From Rivularia sp. T60_A2020_040 (GTDB lineage: Bacteria > Cyanobacteriota > Cyanobacteriia > Cyanobacteriales > Nostocaceae): DNA of 64,000 nucleotides. The position numbers and the translations under genes were made by a program. The stretch spans positions 1 to 64,000 of the forward strand of contig JACYMD010000059.1 of assembly GCA_015272215.1 (NCBI GenBank). Direction: 5' to 3'. A model generated the notes under the pieces. The model had not been told where the DNA came from and ran no database searches. It saw only the letters and a list, made by a program, of their open reading frames with translations. Below, piece by piece: positions 19,483 through 27,730 of the stretch. Every line of letters starts with the position of its first letter. The first letter of the stretch is position 1.

Positions 19483-19659
19483 CTACCTGAGTCCCAACCA
19501 GGATAATACCCCTTGATCGGTTAGATATTCAATAGCCACCATAATTACAAAACCAATCATTGCAGCTCTACCATTTAAGCGTTCCGCATATTCGTTAAAT
19601 CCTAACTTGGGTTCTTCTAGCTTTGGTGTAACGGTTGGTTGCGGCTGTTGTACTGTCAT
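19483..19659 (-). CDS. hli: High-light-inducible protein (HLIP/Scp), single-helix Chl-binding family
   Basis: A 58-residue frame starts at ATG 19659 with an excellent AAGGAGGT site eight bases upstream and stops at TAG 19483-19485. It contains the HLIP signature FNEYAERLNGRAAMIGF at about 21-37, with the E and N/R residues that bind chlorophyll and form the helix pair, then one membrane helix (VIMVAIEYL) and a short tail. These one-helix relatives of plant antenna proteins sit in thylakoids, bind pigment and protect photosystems under high light. A proline-rich N-terminal tail precedes the motif. The gene is monocistronic and followed by a strong stem-loop. Confidence 0.92.
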   Translation of the reverse strand: MTVQQPQPTVTPKLEEPKLGFNEYAERLNGRAAMIGFVIMVAIEYLTDQGVLSWLGLR

Positions 19660-19924
19660 GTAAAATACCTCCTTAAAAGAAATTGAATTTGCTCACCTAG
19701 ATTTTGATCTTAGGCATTTAAATACTTTTCACAAAATTTTACTATTTTTTATATAACGTAACAAGGTCGTAACGATGGCTAAAAAAGCTCATGTAATCGG
19801 GATTTGGACAGCAAGGGGGTATTTAACATGAAAATTGTAATATTTAATTCAGCGTGGCTGCTATTTAATTGACAGACTACAGTTAAAGCAATATTAAAGC
19901 AGTAAATTAATTTAGGGGCAGTAC

Positions 19925-21013
19925 ATGGAAATCGGTGTTCCGAAAGAAACAAAAGATCGAGAGTTTCGAGTTGGGTTGAGTCCTTCGAGCGTTAGAGTTT
20001 TAAAGGAAGCGGGTCATAATATATTTGTCGAGACTCAAGCCGGTGCTGGTGCTGGATTTACAGATGATGATTACACAAGTGCAGGTGCAGAAATTGTTAC
20101 TACACCCGAAGCTGCTTGGAATCGTGAATTAATCGTTAAAGTCAAAGAACCTCTCCAGTCTGAATATAAATTTTTGCAAAAAGGACAGATCATATTTACT
20201 TATTTACATTTAGCCGCAGATCGAAAATTAACCGAACATTTAATCGATTGTGGTGTAACAGCCATCGCCTACGAAACTGTAGAACTTCCAGGGGCAAATA
20301 AATTACCTTTACTTACTCCTATGAGTATCATAGCTGGTCGTCTAGCGGTGCAGTTTGGTGCTAGATACCTTGAAAGTCAACAAGGTGGTAGGGGGGTACT
20401 GTTAGGCGGAGTTCCGGGGGTTAAACCGGGGAAAGTAGTAATTTTAGGTGGTGGTGTTGTCGGAACAGAAGCCGCGAAAATTGCCGTCGGTATGGGTGCT
20501 ACAGTGCAAATTTTAGATGTTAATGTCGATCGCTTATCTTATTTAGAAACTTTATTTGGTTCTAGAGTTGAACTACTTTATAGTAATTCCGCCCATATTG
20601 AACAAGCAGTTCCTCAAGCGGACTTACTTATTGGTGCAGTTTTAGTTTTAGGAAGACGAGCGCCTATTTTAGTATCTCGCGAATTGGTCAAAAAAATGCA
20701 TCCTGGTACGGTAATTGTAGATGTTGCAGTTGACCAAGGTGGCTGTATTGAAACTTTACATCCCACATCTCATACAAATCCAGTATATGAAGAAGAAGGA
20801 GTATTACATTATGGTGTACCGAATATGCCGGGTGCTGTACCTTGGACAGCAACTCAAGCATTAAATAATAGTACTTTACCTTATGTGCGGCAGTTAGCGA
20901 ATGAAGGAGTCAAAGCCCTAGTTAATAATCCAGCATTAGCTAAAGGATTGAACGTAGACCATCATAAAATTGTGCATCCGGCTGTACAATCCGTATTTCC
21001 GGATTTAGTTTAG
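19925..21013 (+). CDS. ald: Alanine dehydrogenase
   Basis: The 362-residue protein matches NAD-dependent L-alanine dehydrogenase over its full length. It has MEIGVPKETKDREFRVGLSP at the start, LIVKVKEP with the substrate-site lysine, TYLHLAADR with the catalytic His, and the Rossmann glycine motif VVILGGGVVGTEAA near 170-183. The segment VDQGGC(I)ET and the C-terminal PNMPGAVPWTAT are also typical. It interconverts alanine with pyruvate and ammonia in the cytosol. In filamentous cyanobacteria it matters for alanine catabolism in diazotrophic filaments. It starts at ATG and stands alone; the preceding 265-bp gap is shared with the divergent hli gene. Confidence 0.95.
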   Translation: MEIGVPKETKDREFRVGLSPSSVRVLKEAGHNIFVETQAGAGAGFTDDDYTSAGAEIVTTPEAAWNRELIVKVKEPLQSEYKFLQKGQIIFTYLHLAADRKLTEHLIDCGVTAIAYETVELPGANKLPLLTPMSIIAGRLAVQFGARYLESQQGGRGVLLGGVPGVKPGKVVILGGGVVGTEAAKIAVGMGATVQILDVNVDRLSYLETLFGSRVELLYSNSAHIEQAVPQADLLIGAVLVLGRRAPILVSRELVKKMHPGTVIVDVAVDQGGCIETLHPTSHTNPVYEEEGVLHYGVPNMPGAVPWTATQALNNSTLPYVRQLANEGVKALVNNPALAKGLNVDHHKIVHPAVQSVFPDLV

Positions 21014-21298
21014 TTTATTTCCCCGGAGGGGGATAATTATTTTTGTTGGGATATACCCCTTTGCTCACCCTCCGGATATGGCGATGAACAATAATACGGT
21101 TACATCGATATCCACCTGGGATTCAAATCCCAGGCTACTCCCCCAAACCGCTCTAAGATTACTTATCTCTTTTTACCTCTTTCCTCTGCGCTAAGAGCGT
21201 CTCTGCGGTTTTTTATTTCTCCCTGGGGGAGACGCTGCGCGAACGGTAATCTTCTGCCGGCAAGGGAGTAATAGCTAAAGTCATCTCAAGATGATTCA
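21014..21298. repeat. Intergenic repeats including CCTGGGATT palindrome
   Basis: This 285-bp gap between convergent genes contains a palindrome CCTGGGATT-CA-AATCCCAGG near 21115-21134. It also has a GC-rich stretch (about 21170-21245) built from CTCTGCGCTAAGAGCG and GAGACGCTGCGCGAAC units. Similar stretches occur near 23130, 30850 and 37140, so these are dispersed repeats. The palindrome mimics a tRNA T-arm but no tRNA is present. Confidence 0.55.
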
Positions 21299-22348
21299 TT
21301 AAAATTTACTAGCGGGAAATTCATATTGTTGAGTGGGAATTATTTCAACTTGAAAATTCAAAGGTCTATTTAATTCTGCTTGTAAAAATTGATGAACTTC
21401 TTTAATCTGTTCGTCTGTAATCAAATTAAAAGGTGCAGCTACTTCCATGACCACAAAAAGTTGTTTTCCTTGTCGTCTTACTTTAATACTTCTAATATTT
21501 GTATCAGCAAAAGTCTGAGTTTTATTATAAAGTAAATAGGAAATTTGGCGGCGAGTTTGTTCTTGAATCAACAATGTTTGTAACGAAAAACTCAAGGGTA
21601 AACCTAGAAGAAGTATTCCTGTAATCGAGACTATCAAACCCTGACGTGCTTTCGCTAAAGAACCGTAACCGTGTGAAAGAAAGACTATTGCACCACTAAA
21701 GATGATTCCGGTTAAGTTAGCTAAAAACAGTAGACTAGAACCGATAGTAACCGACTGTGAATTTATTGCCAATCCGATACCAACCACACTCAAAGGTGGA
21801 ACCAATGCCACTGCGATAGCAACTCCGGGTAATGCATCAGCAATACTGCGTCGGGATTTAGCATAAGCACCGGCAGCACCAGCAGCTAAAGCTACTCCCA
21901 TATCGAGTAGAGTGGGACTGATTCTTCCCGCAATCTCCGAACCTAAAGTTTTAATCCCGACTCCTTTGGCAATCAAAAATGAGATCCCAACAGTTAATAG
22001 AACACCTTTAACTAAGGTAAAACTAGAGCGCTTTAAAAGACGTTGGTTTGCTGCTACCATACTATAGGCGATCGCAATTATCGGTCCCATCAAAGGTGCA
22101 ACTATCATCGCGCCGATAATGGTTGCTGCACTATTTGCTAAAAGTCCGAGAGTTGCAATTATCCCAGATAATGAAAGTAAAACATAAAAGCTAATTGAAG
22201 GAACTGCACCCCTCCACAAACTGCGATTAAGCCCCGCAATTTGCATCGGTTTCTCAGCCAACCAAGGCCAATCTCCGCTATTGCTTTCCCATAACCATGA
22301 AAATTGTTGCTTGCTCCAACCACCAAATTTTTTAATTAGCAGAAGCAT
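21299..22348 (-). CDS. DUF389 / TIGR00341 family membrane protein
   Basis: The 349-residue protein carries the DUF389 core: SGIIATLGLLANSAATIIGAMIVAPLMGPIIAIAYS at about 60-95, AAGAAGAYAKSRRSIADALPGVAIAVALVPPLSVVGIGL around 155-193, and about seven hydrophobic segments in total, followed by a soluble C-terminal domain of about 90 residues. Members are integral membrane proteins of unknown transport or sensing role. It is flanked by repeat-bearing gaps and appears monocistronic. Confidence 0.9.
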   Translation of the reverse strand: MLLLIKKFGGWSKQQFSWLWESNSGDWPWLAEKPMQIAGLNRSLWRGAVPSISFYVLLSLSGIIATLGLLANSAATIIGAMIVAPLMGPIIAIAYSMVAANQRLLKRSSFTLVKGVLLTVGISFLIAKGVGIKTLGSEIAGRISPTLLDMGVALAAGAAGAYAKSRRSIADALPGVAIAVALVPPLSVVGIGLAINSQSVTIGSSLLFLANLTGIIFSGAIVFLSHGYGSLAKARQGLIVSITGILLLGLPLSFSLQTLLIQEQTRRQISYLLYNKTQTFADTNIRSIKVRRQGKQLFVVMEVAAPFNLITDEQIKEVHQFLQAELNRPLNFQVEIIPTQQYEFPASKF

Positions 22349-22591
22349 TAAGAATTACCTTTATTTGATTAAATATGGGGATGAAAAAGTGAACTAGATT
22401 ACAAATGCAGTTCGTATAAATTTAATCAGATTTTATTCACAAGTGCTATCTCACCGAAGATGGAGTTAAAGATTAATCTCAAGTAATTGTTCTCAGTCGG
22501 AAGATAGGCTTTTCAAAAAAAATCGACATCGCTAACTCAAAAGTCAACAACGCCGAAATTAAATATATCTTAAATATGTATAGGAAAAAAT

Positions 22592-22981
22592 TTAGAATTT
22601 AATTCCCAATTGTCCATTAATACCGCGACGTGTATTATAACCAGCACCAACAAACAAGTTTTTGCTAGGGCTAACTTGTACACCACCGGAAAACGCTACT
22701 CCTTTACCTTCGGTGTAGTATCCTAACCCAACATAAGGAGAAATCTTTGGTAAAGGAAGAAATTGCAGGATGTCTACACCAACAGCACCATCTTCTCCTA
22801 CTCCCAATTCCGCACCGTAATTTAAAGCCTTGGCACCTACAGCATAAGTGACATCACCATCTTTAGCACCGACAGATACCCAAGGTTGGGGTATTATCTG
22901 AGCATCAGCACGCTGGGGTGCAAATAAAGCGAGTATACCCACAGATGCAATTAATGTTTTACCGATAAATGCTATTTTCAC
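22592..22981 (-). CDS. Small secreted beta-rich protein, possible outer-membrane barrel
   Basis: A clear signal peptide (KIAFIGKTLIASVGILALFAPQ, cleavage near ADAQ) is followed by about 100 residues of short alternating strands with many glycines and aromatics: PWVSVGAKDG, YVGLGYYTEGKG, LFVGAGYNTRRGINGQLGIKF. The pattern ends in phenylalanine, as outer-membrane barrel proteins do, but only five or six strands are visible, fewer than a normal eight-stranded barrel. No named family is recognised. Confidence 0.65.
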   Translation of the reverse strand: MKIAFIGKTLIASVGILALFAPQRADAQIIPQPWVSVGAKDGDVTYAVGAKALNYGAELGVGEDGAVGVDILQFLPLPKISPYVGLGYYTEGKGVAFSGGVQVSPSKNLFVGAGYNTRRGINGQLGIKF

Positions 22982-23131
22982 TTACAACTCCTACAATACC
23001 TATAAAATAATGGTTTGTTAGTAATTAAGTAACAGTGACGGATTTTACCTTGTTTGGGTGCCAGATGATGTTAAATATTTTAAAGTTTTTGGAGAAAATT
23101 ACTCTTTTGCTGGTAAATTAACGATTTTAAA

Positions 23132-23190
23132 AAACCGCTGAGACGCAAAGAGCGCTGAGAAAAGAGATAAAGAGAGATACACAGATAGGT
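23132..23190. repeat. Dispersed GC-rich repeat
   Basis: The stretch with CCGCTGAGACGCAAAGAGCG belongs to the same dispersed family as the stretches near 21180, 30850 and 37140. It sits just after the stop of the UbiD-family gene and encodes nothing recognisable. Confidence 0.4.
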
Positions 23191-23202
23191 AATTGTAAAA
23201 AG

Positions 23203-24711
23203 CTACTTCATATCGTAACCAAATAAGTTAACGTTAACTTCTCCCAATTCCAATTTATCCAAACCATATTCAGCCCATCTTCTCTCAACCATCGCGGCTA
23301 CTTCTGCATCCGATTCCAAGGCATCTCCCCATTCGTGTTCGGTTTCTGGAGGAATTTTGGTTGTTGCATCAATTCCCATTCTTCCCCCTAAACCCAACTT
23401 TTCGCTGGCAAAATCTAAGGTGTCAAAGGGTGTATTTGGTAAAATGAATACATCTCGTGTCGGATCTACTTTGGAGCTTATTGCCCATACAACTTGACGC
23501 GGGTCGCGAATGTTTATATCTTTGTCTACTACAATGACAAATTTGGTGTAGGTAAACTGTGGTAAGGCACTCCAAAACGCTAAGGCTGCTCTTCGCGCTT
23601 GTCCGGGATATGCTTTATCTATGGATATAATCGCCGCTTTGTAGCTCAAAGCTTCCATTGGTAGGAAGAAATCGACGATTTCCGAAACCTGCTGTCGTAA
23701 AATCGGGGTGTAAATCCGGTTGAGTGCGATCGCCATCATGGCTTCTTCTTTGGGTGGACGACCGCTAAATGTCGTTAAATACACCGGGTTTTTACGGTGA
23801 GTCATGCATTGAAAGCGCACTAAGGGTGAATCTTCCACGCCACCATAATATCCCATATGGTCGCCAAAGGGTCCATCAGGAAGCATTTCCCCTGGGGTAA
23901 TTGTTCCTTCTAAAACAAATTCGGAATCTGCGGGAACTTCTAAATCAACGGTTTTACATTTGGCTAAATTTACTCCGGAGCCTCCGTATAAACCCGCAAA
24001 TAACCACTCGGATAAATCCACAGGAATCGGTGTTGCTGCCGCCATGATAATTAAGGGGTCTACACCTAAAGCAATTGCTACTTCTAATTTTTTGCCGTTC
24101 TCAGCAGCTTTACGTAAATGTCTGGCTCCACCGCGCACTGAGAGCCAATGTACGGTCATGGTATTTTTAGATTGTAGTTGTAAACGATACACACCGACGT
24201 TTGGTGTTCCGGTTTCACAATCTTTAGTAATTACCAATCCTAAAGTAATAATTTTACCTGCATCACCGGGATAAGGACGTATCAAGGGTAATTTATTTAA
24301 ATCTAGATTATCACCTTGCAGCACAACTTGCTGACAAGCGGGGAAAAAGTCTCTTCCGGGTTTAGCTTTAAGAACATCAAATAAAACTTTACCAAAATCG
24401 ATGGCTTGAGAAATCTTTTTTGGTGGTTTTGGTTGTTGTAAGAGCGCTAATTTTTTCCCCAATTCTTCTAATTGTTGGGGATGTGACATATTCATTGCCC
24501 AACATATCCTTTCCACAGTTCCCATGAGGTTTACCGCAACGGGAAAATCAGCACCTTTAACATTCTCGAAAATCAAACCGGGGCCACCTTTTTGGAGCAT
24601 CCGGTTAGAAATTTCCGCAATTTCCAAATCTGAGTCAACCAAAGCCGAAATTCGCTGTAATTGTCCCTTTTCTTCCAGAATTTTGATAAATCCCCGTAAA
24701 TCTCTCGCCAT
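23203..24711 (-). CDS. UbiD family decarboxylase
   Basis: The 502-residue protein aligns along its whole length with the UbiD family, prenylated-FMN-dependent aromatic or acrylic acid (de)carboxylases. Visible landmarks are MARDLRGFIKILEEKGQL, GGPGLIFENVKG, NVGVYRLQ, DGPFGDHMGYYGG with conserved acidic residues, FSGRPPKEEAMM and GIDATTK near the end. In cyanobacteria such a protein is a candidate for the 4-hydroxybenzoate-derived decarboxylation step of plastoquinone synthesis, but substrate cannot be read from sequence. No UbiX partner is next to it. The start ATG fits the family start. Confidence 0.9.
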   Translation of the reverse strand: MARDLRGFIKILEEKGQLQRISALVDSDLEIAEISNRMLQKGGPGLIFENVKGADFPVAVNLMGTVERICWAMNMSHPQQLEELGKKLALLQQPKPPKKISQAIDFGKVLFDVLKAKPGRDFFPACQQVVLQGDNLDLNKLPLIRPYPGDAGKIITLGLVITKDCETGTPNVGVYRLQLQSKNTMTVHWLSVRGGARHLRKAAENGKKLEVAIALGVDPLIIMAAATPIPVDLSEWLFAGLYGGSGVNLAKCKTVDLEVPADSEFVLEGTITPGEMLPDGPFGDHMGYYGGVEDSPLVRFQCMTHRKNPVYLTTFSGRPPKEEAMMAIALNRIYTPILRQQVSEIVDFFLPMEALSYKAAIISIDKAYPGQARRAALAFWSALPQFTYTKFVIVVDKDINIRDPRQVVWAISSKVDPTRDVFILPNTPFDTLDFASEKLGLGGRMGIDATTKIPPETEHEWGDALESDAEVAAMVERRWAEYGLDKLELGEVNVNLFGYDMK

Positions 24712-24772
24712 TGTATATATAAATCGTAAAGATATTTGAAGCGTTATTTATATTATCAGCTAAAAGTGAGGA

Positions 24773-24810
24773 ATTGGTAATGGGTAATTGGTAATGGGTA
24801 ATTGGTAATT
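24773..24810. repeat. Short tandem repeat, 14-bp unit
   Basis: The 14-bp unit ATTGGTAATGGGTA occurs twice in full (24773-24786, 24787-24800) and once in part. Related words recur near 25266-25290. Such short tandemly repeated sequences are a hallmark of heterocystous cyanobacteria. Confidence 0.7.
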
Positions 24811-24889
24811 ATTTCTTATAATAATGTAATTTTTAATTTAGTTTTGGGAATTATATATATAAATCTGATTTTAATTGTAATAAAATAGT

Positions 24890-25255
24890 GTGACAAGACC
24901 TGATTTTGAAGATTTACGAGTTTATCAGTTAGCTGAAAAATTAGCTAATGAAATTTGGGATATTGTTCAAAATTGGAAGTCATTTGAGAAAGACACAGTT
25001 GGTAAACAAATAGTTCGTTATGCTGATAGTATTTGTGCAAATATTGCAGAAGGAAGAGGACGCTTTAATTACCAAGACAATCGCCGCTTTATCAGAATCG
25101 CTAGAGGTTCTTTATATGAAACTATCTGTTTATTAAGATTGGCTTATGTTAGAAAGCTTTTAACTAAAGAACAAGCATCTAAACTTAAGCCAATAATTGA
25201 CGAACTATCCCCCAAACTCAATGCTTACCTGAATTCAATAGGCAATAAAAAATAG
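24890..25255 (+). CDS. Four-helix-bundle protein (23S rRNA intervening-sequence type)
   Basis: The 121-residue protein starts at GTG and shows the family's features: FEDLRVYQLAEKLANEIW, GKQIVRYADSICANIAEGRGR near 43-63, RRFIRIARGSLYETICLLRLA and a final helix. Members form pentameric or four-helix bundles and were first found inside 23S rRNA genes; stand-alone copies such as this are common in cyanobacteria, sometimes associated with diversity-generating elements. I see no reverse transcriptase here. Short repeats flank it on both sides, hinting at a mobile history. Confidence 0.85.
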   Translation: MTRPDFEDLRVYQLAEKLANEIWDIVQNWKSFEKDTVGKQIVRYADSICANIAEGRGRFNYQDNRRFIRIARGSLYETICLLRLAYVRKLLTKEQASKLKPIIDELSPKLNAYLNSIGNKK

Positions 25256-25289
25256 TTGAATTTCTCATCCCCCATTACCAATTACCAAT

Positions 25290-27305
25290 TTACGGCGTTA
25301 GCTCTTTAATTCTCGATAAAGCATCATTATAATTACTATCTTCACCTGTATTAATAAAAATATCTGCTGCTGCTTGAAAATCTTCAATTGCTTCGGACAC
25401 TTTTGCTAAATCTGTACGAAGTAAACCGCGATTATAATAAGCTTGAGCGTATTCAGGATTGAGTTCAATTGCTTTAGAATAATCTGCCATTGCTTGTTCC
25501 CATTTCCCTAATTCTAAATGAGCATTACCACGATTATTGTATGCTGTTGGTTGAGTAGAATCTAGTTTAATTGCTTGATTATAGTTTTCAATTGCTCCTT
25601 CTATATCTTTGATTTTAAAGCGATATAAACCGCGATGAATGTAAGCATTGGCATTATCGGGATTCATTTCTATGGCTTTTTCGTAGTCTTCATAAGCTTG
25701 TTTGGGATATCCTAAATCATTGTAAACATCAGCACGGGCAATATAAGCTTCAATGTATTTAGAATCTAATTCAATTACTTTAGTAAAATCTTTTTTTGCG
25801 GTTGTTTTTTCGTTGAGTTCATACCTTGTTTTACCGCGTTCGTAATAAGCTTCTATATATTTAGAATTAATTGTAATTGCTTGATCAAAATCCTTGATTG
25901 CTTCGAGTTTTTCTCCGATTTTACGGCGAATTATTCCCCGATACAAGTAAGCTGGAGCAAATTTAGGATTGATTTGAATTGCTTGATTTAAATCGGCGAT
26001 GGCTTGACGATTTTCTTTGATTTGAAAACGAGCAAGTCCTCTACCATAATAAGCGTTTGTGTATTGGGGATTGAGTTTAATTGCTTGATTGTAATCTATG
26101 ATTGCTCCGTTATATTCTCCCACAGAATAAAGACTAAATCCTCTATCATAATAAGCGTTAGCATCATTAGAATTATTACGAATTGCGGCGCTAGAATCTT
26201 GTTGAGATTTTTCGTAATTTCCTAAACGATAATAAGCATCTCCTCGTAAATTATAAGCGTTTGCATATTCGGGATTGATTTTAATTGCTTGAGAAAATAA
26301 TTGAATTGCTTGTTGATATTTCGCTTTTTCGTAGTATGTAATTCCTTGTTTATATAGTTCTTTAGCATAATTTAAATCTCTTGGTGCAAAGAAATACCAT
26401 CCGATTCCACCAAGTAATATAAAACCAGCTATTCCAATAGTTAATTGCGGTTTTTTTGAGATTTTATTTTTGATTTTTTGATATAGAGAACTTGACTGTT
26501 GTTGATTAATTGCTTTTAAATCAGTTAATACTTCTTTAGCCGATTGATAGCGGTTTTGATAATTTAAATGCACCATTTTATTAATAACTGTGGCAAGCTT
26601 TGGGTTTACTTTATAGCGACGAGGATACCAAATTATTCTTTCTGTGGAAGTATTTTTCTGATTTTTTTGTGCAGTTATTTGACTAGCTGTTAAACCTGTT
26701 AGCGCTTCAATAGCAATTATGCCTAAAGTATAAATATCGCTGTTAAATTGAGGATTACTATGTACTTGTTCTATAGGCATATATTCTGAAGAACTAACGA
26801 TGTTAGATACTGCTTCTTGAGGCGCACCAAAGTCGGTTAAAATTAGTTTATTATCAGATTCTCTACGAATGATATTTGCTGGTTTGAGATTACGATGGAT
26901 TATCCCACGACTATGTATTAATACTAAAATTTCTAATACTTCTAATAAGAGATTAAGTACTTTTTCTGATTTTAAGGTTTGTCCGGAAAATATTTCTTTA
27001 TTTAAAGGATTACCGATAATATATTTTCTAACTAGATAAAAATTTTGATTTTCTTCAAAGAAATTTATTAAGTTCTGAATCCTATCATCTTGTTCTGATA
27101 GGTTATCTAAGGGTTTTGCTTCGGTTTCTAATACGTTATGAGATATTTTTAATAGTCTGGGGTCTTTACTTGGTGGCATAAATTGCTTGACTACATATCG
27201 CTCACAATTAGATTCACAGGTATCTTCACCTAGGTAAGTTCTTCCTCCCAAATTACCATTAAGCAATTCAATTATTCGGTAGCGTTCAAGCATAATATTA
27301 TTCAT
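25290..27305 (-). CDS. Serine/threonine kinase-like protein with ten TPRs; catalytic Asp replaced
   Basis: I choose the ATG at 27305 (MNNIMLERYRI); the frame extends to 27341. The kinase-like domain (about 1-270) keeps the VVKQF lysine and the TDFG motif. The catalytic loop reads HRNLKPAN where active kinases have HRDLKPxN, and the glycine loop (NGNLGGRTYL) is loosened. It is therefore probably a pseudokinase. A single membrane helix (IGIAGFILLGGIGWYFF) separates it from ten consecutive TPR units that fill the C-terminal half (AYxxRGxxxxxxGxxxxAIxDYxxAIxLNP). A membrane-tethered docking scaffold is the simplest reading. Confidence 0.88.
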   Translation of the reverse strand: MNNIMLERYRIIELLNGNLGGRTYLGEDTCESNCERYVVKQFMPPSKDPRLLKISHNVLETEAKPLDNLSEQDDRIQNLINFFEENQNFYLVRKYIIGNPLNKEIFSGQTLKSEKVLNLLLEVLEILVLIHSRGIIHRNLKPANIIRRESDNKLILTDFGAPQEAVSNIVSSSEYMPIEQVHSNPQFNSDIYTLGIIAIEALTGLTASQITAQKNQKNTSTERIIWYPRRYKVNPKLATVINKMVHLNYQNRYQSAKEVLTDLKAINQQQSSSLYQKIKNKISKKPQLTIGIAGFILLGGIGWYFFAPRDLNYAKELYKQGITYYEKAKYQQAIQLFSQAIKINPEYANAYNLRGDAYYRLGNYEKSQQDSSAAIRNNSNDANAYYDRGFSLYSVGEYNGAIIDYNQAIKLNPQYTNAYYGRGLARFQIKENRQAIADLNQAIQINPKFAPAYLYRGIIRRKIGEKLEAIKDFDQAITINSKYIEAYYERGKTRYELNEKTTAKKDFTKVIELDSKYIEAYIARADVYNDLGYPKQAYEDYEKAIEMNPDNANAYIHRGLYRFKIKDIEGAIENYNQAIKLDSTQPTAYNNRGNAHLELGKWEQAMADYSKAIELNPEYAQAYYNRGLLRTDLAKVSEAIEDFQAAADIFINTGEDSNYNDALSRIKELTP

Positions 27306-27341
27306 GATAGATGACCAAAATGGTATATACAACTTTGTCAT

Positions 27342-27730
27342 ATTAAATTAAGCTACTCAATTAAATAAAGTAAACTGCATTTCATTTATAAACATAAAAA
27401 TCTCAAAATATTGTGAGTAATAGATAATTATATATTGTGGTTTTTCGAGTATTTAAATTAATGAATATAAGCTTTTTTAGCTTAACTTAATCAAAAAAAA
27501 TGAGTAATTAATTCTGAATAAACTTAAATAAAAGGGTTGTTTAACTAACTGAATCTAAAAGTAGTAATACATATTTGAAAAATTGGATAAACTTAAAAAA
27601 AATAAAACAAGCATATTTTTGTATCTTGATTGCAGAATCTTTAATTTTTTCTCTGATATGTGGTGGTAGCAGAATTAAAAAGCCAAAATAGAATATAGGG
27701 GCTATAAGCCTGATATTTTATGTATGGAGC
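27342..27730. other. Divergent promoter region, AT-rich
   Basis: This 389-bp very AT-rich gap lies between the divergent kinase-like and putA genes. I see no hairpin, repeat or small frame in it, only several TATAAT-like words that cannot be told from background. Confidence 0.4.

Noticed and set aside
21110-21140. tRNA-like GATTCAAATCC word
   Set aside because: It is the centre of a perfect CCTGGGATT/AATCCCAGG hairpin. No anticodon arm, acceptor stem or other tRNA part is found around it.
24890-25255. Four-helix-bundle gene considered as the accessory (Avd-like) part of a diversity-generating retroelement
   Set aside because: No reverse transcriptase, template repeat or variable repeat with adenine-biased changes is seen nearby.
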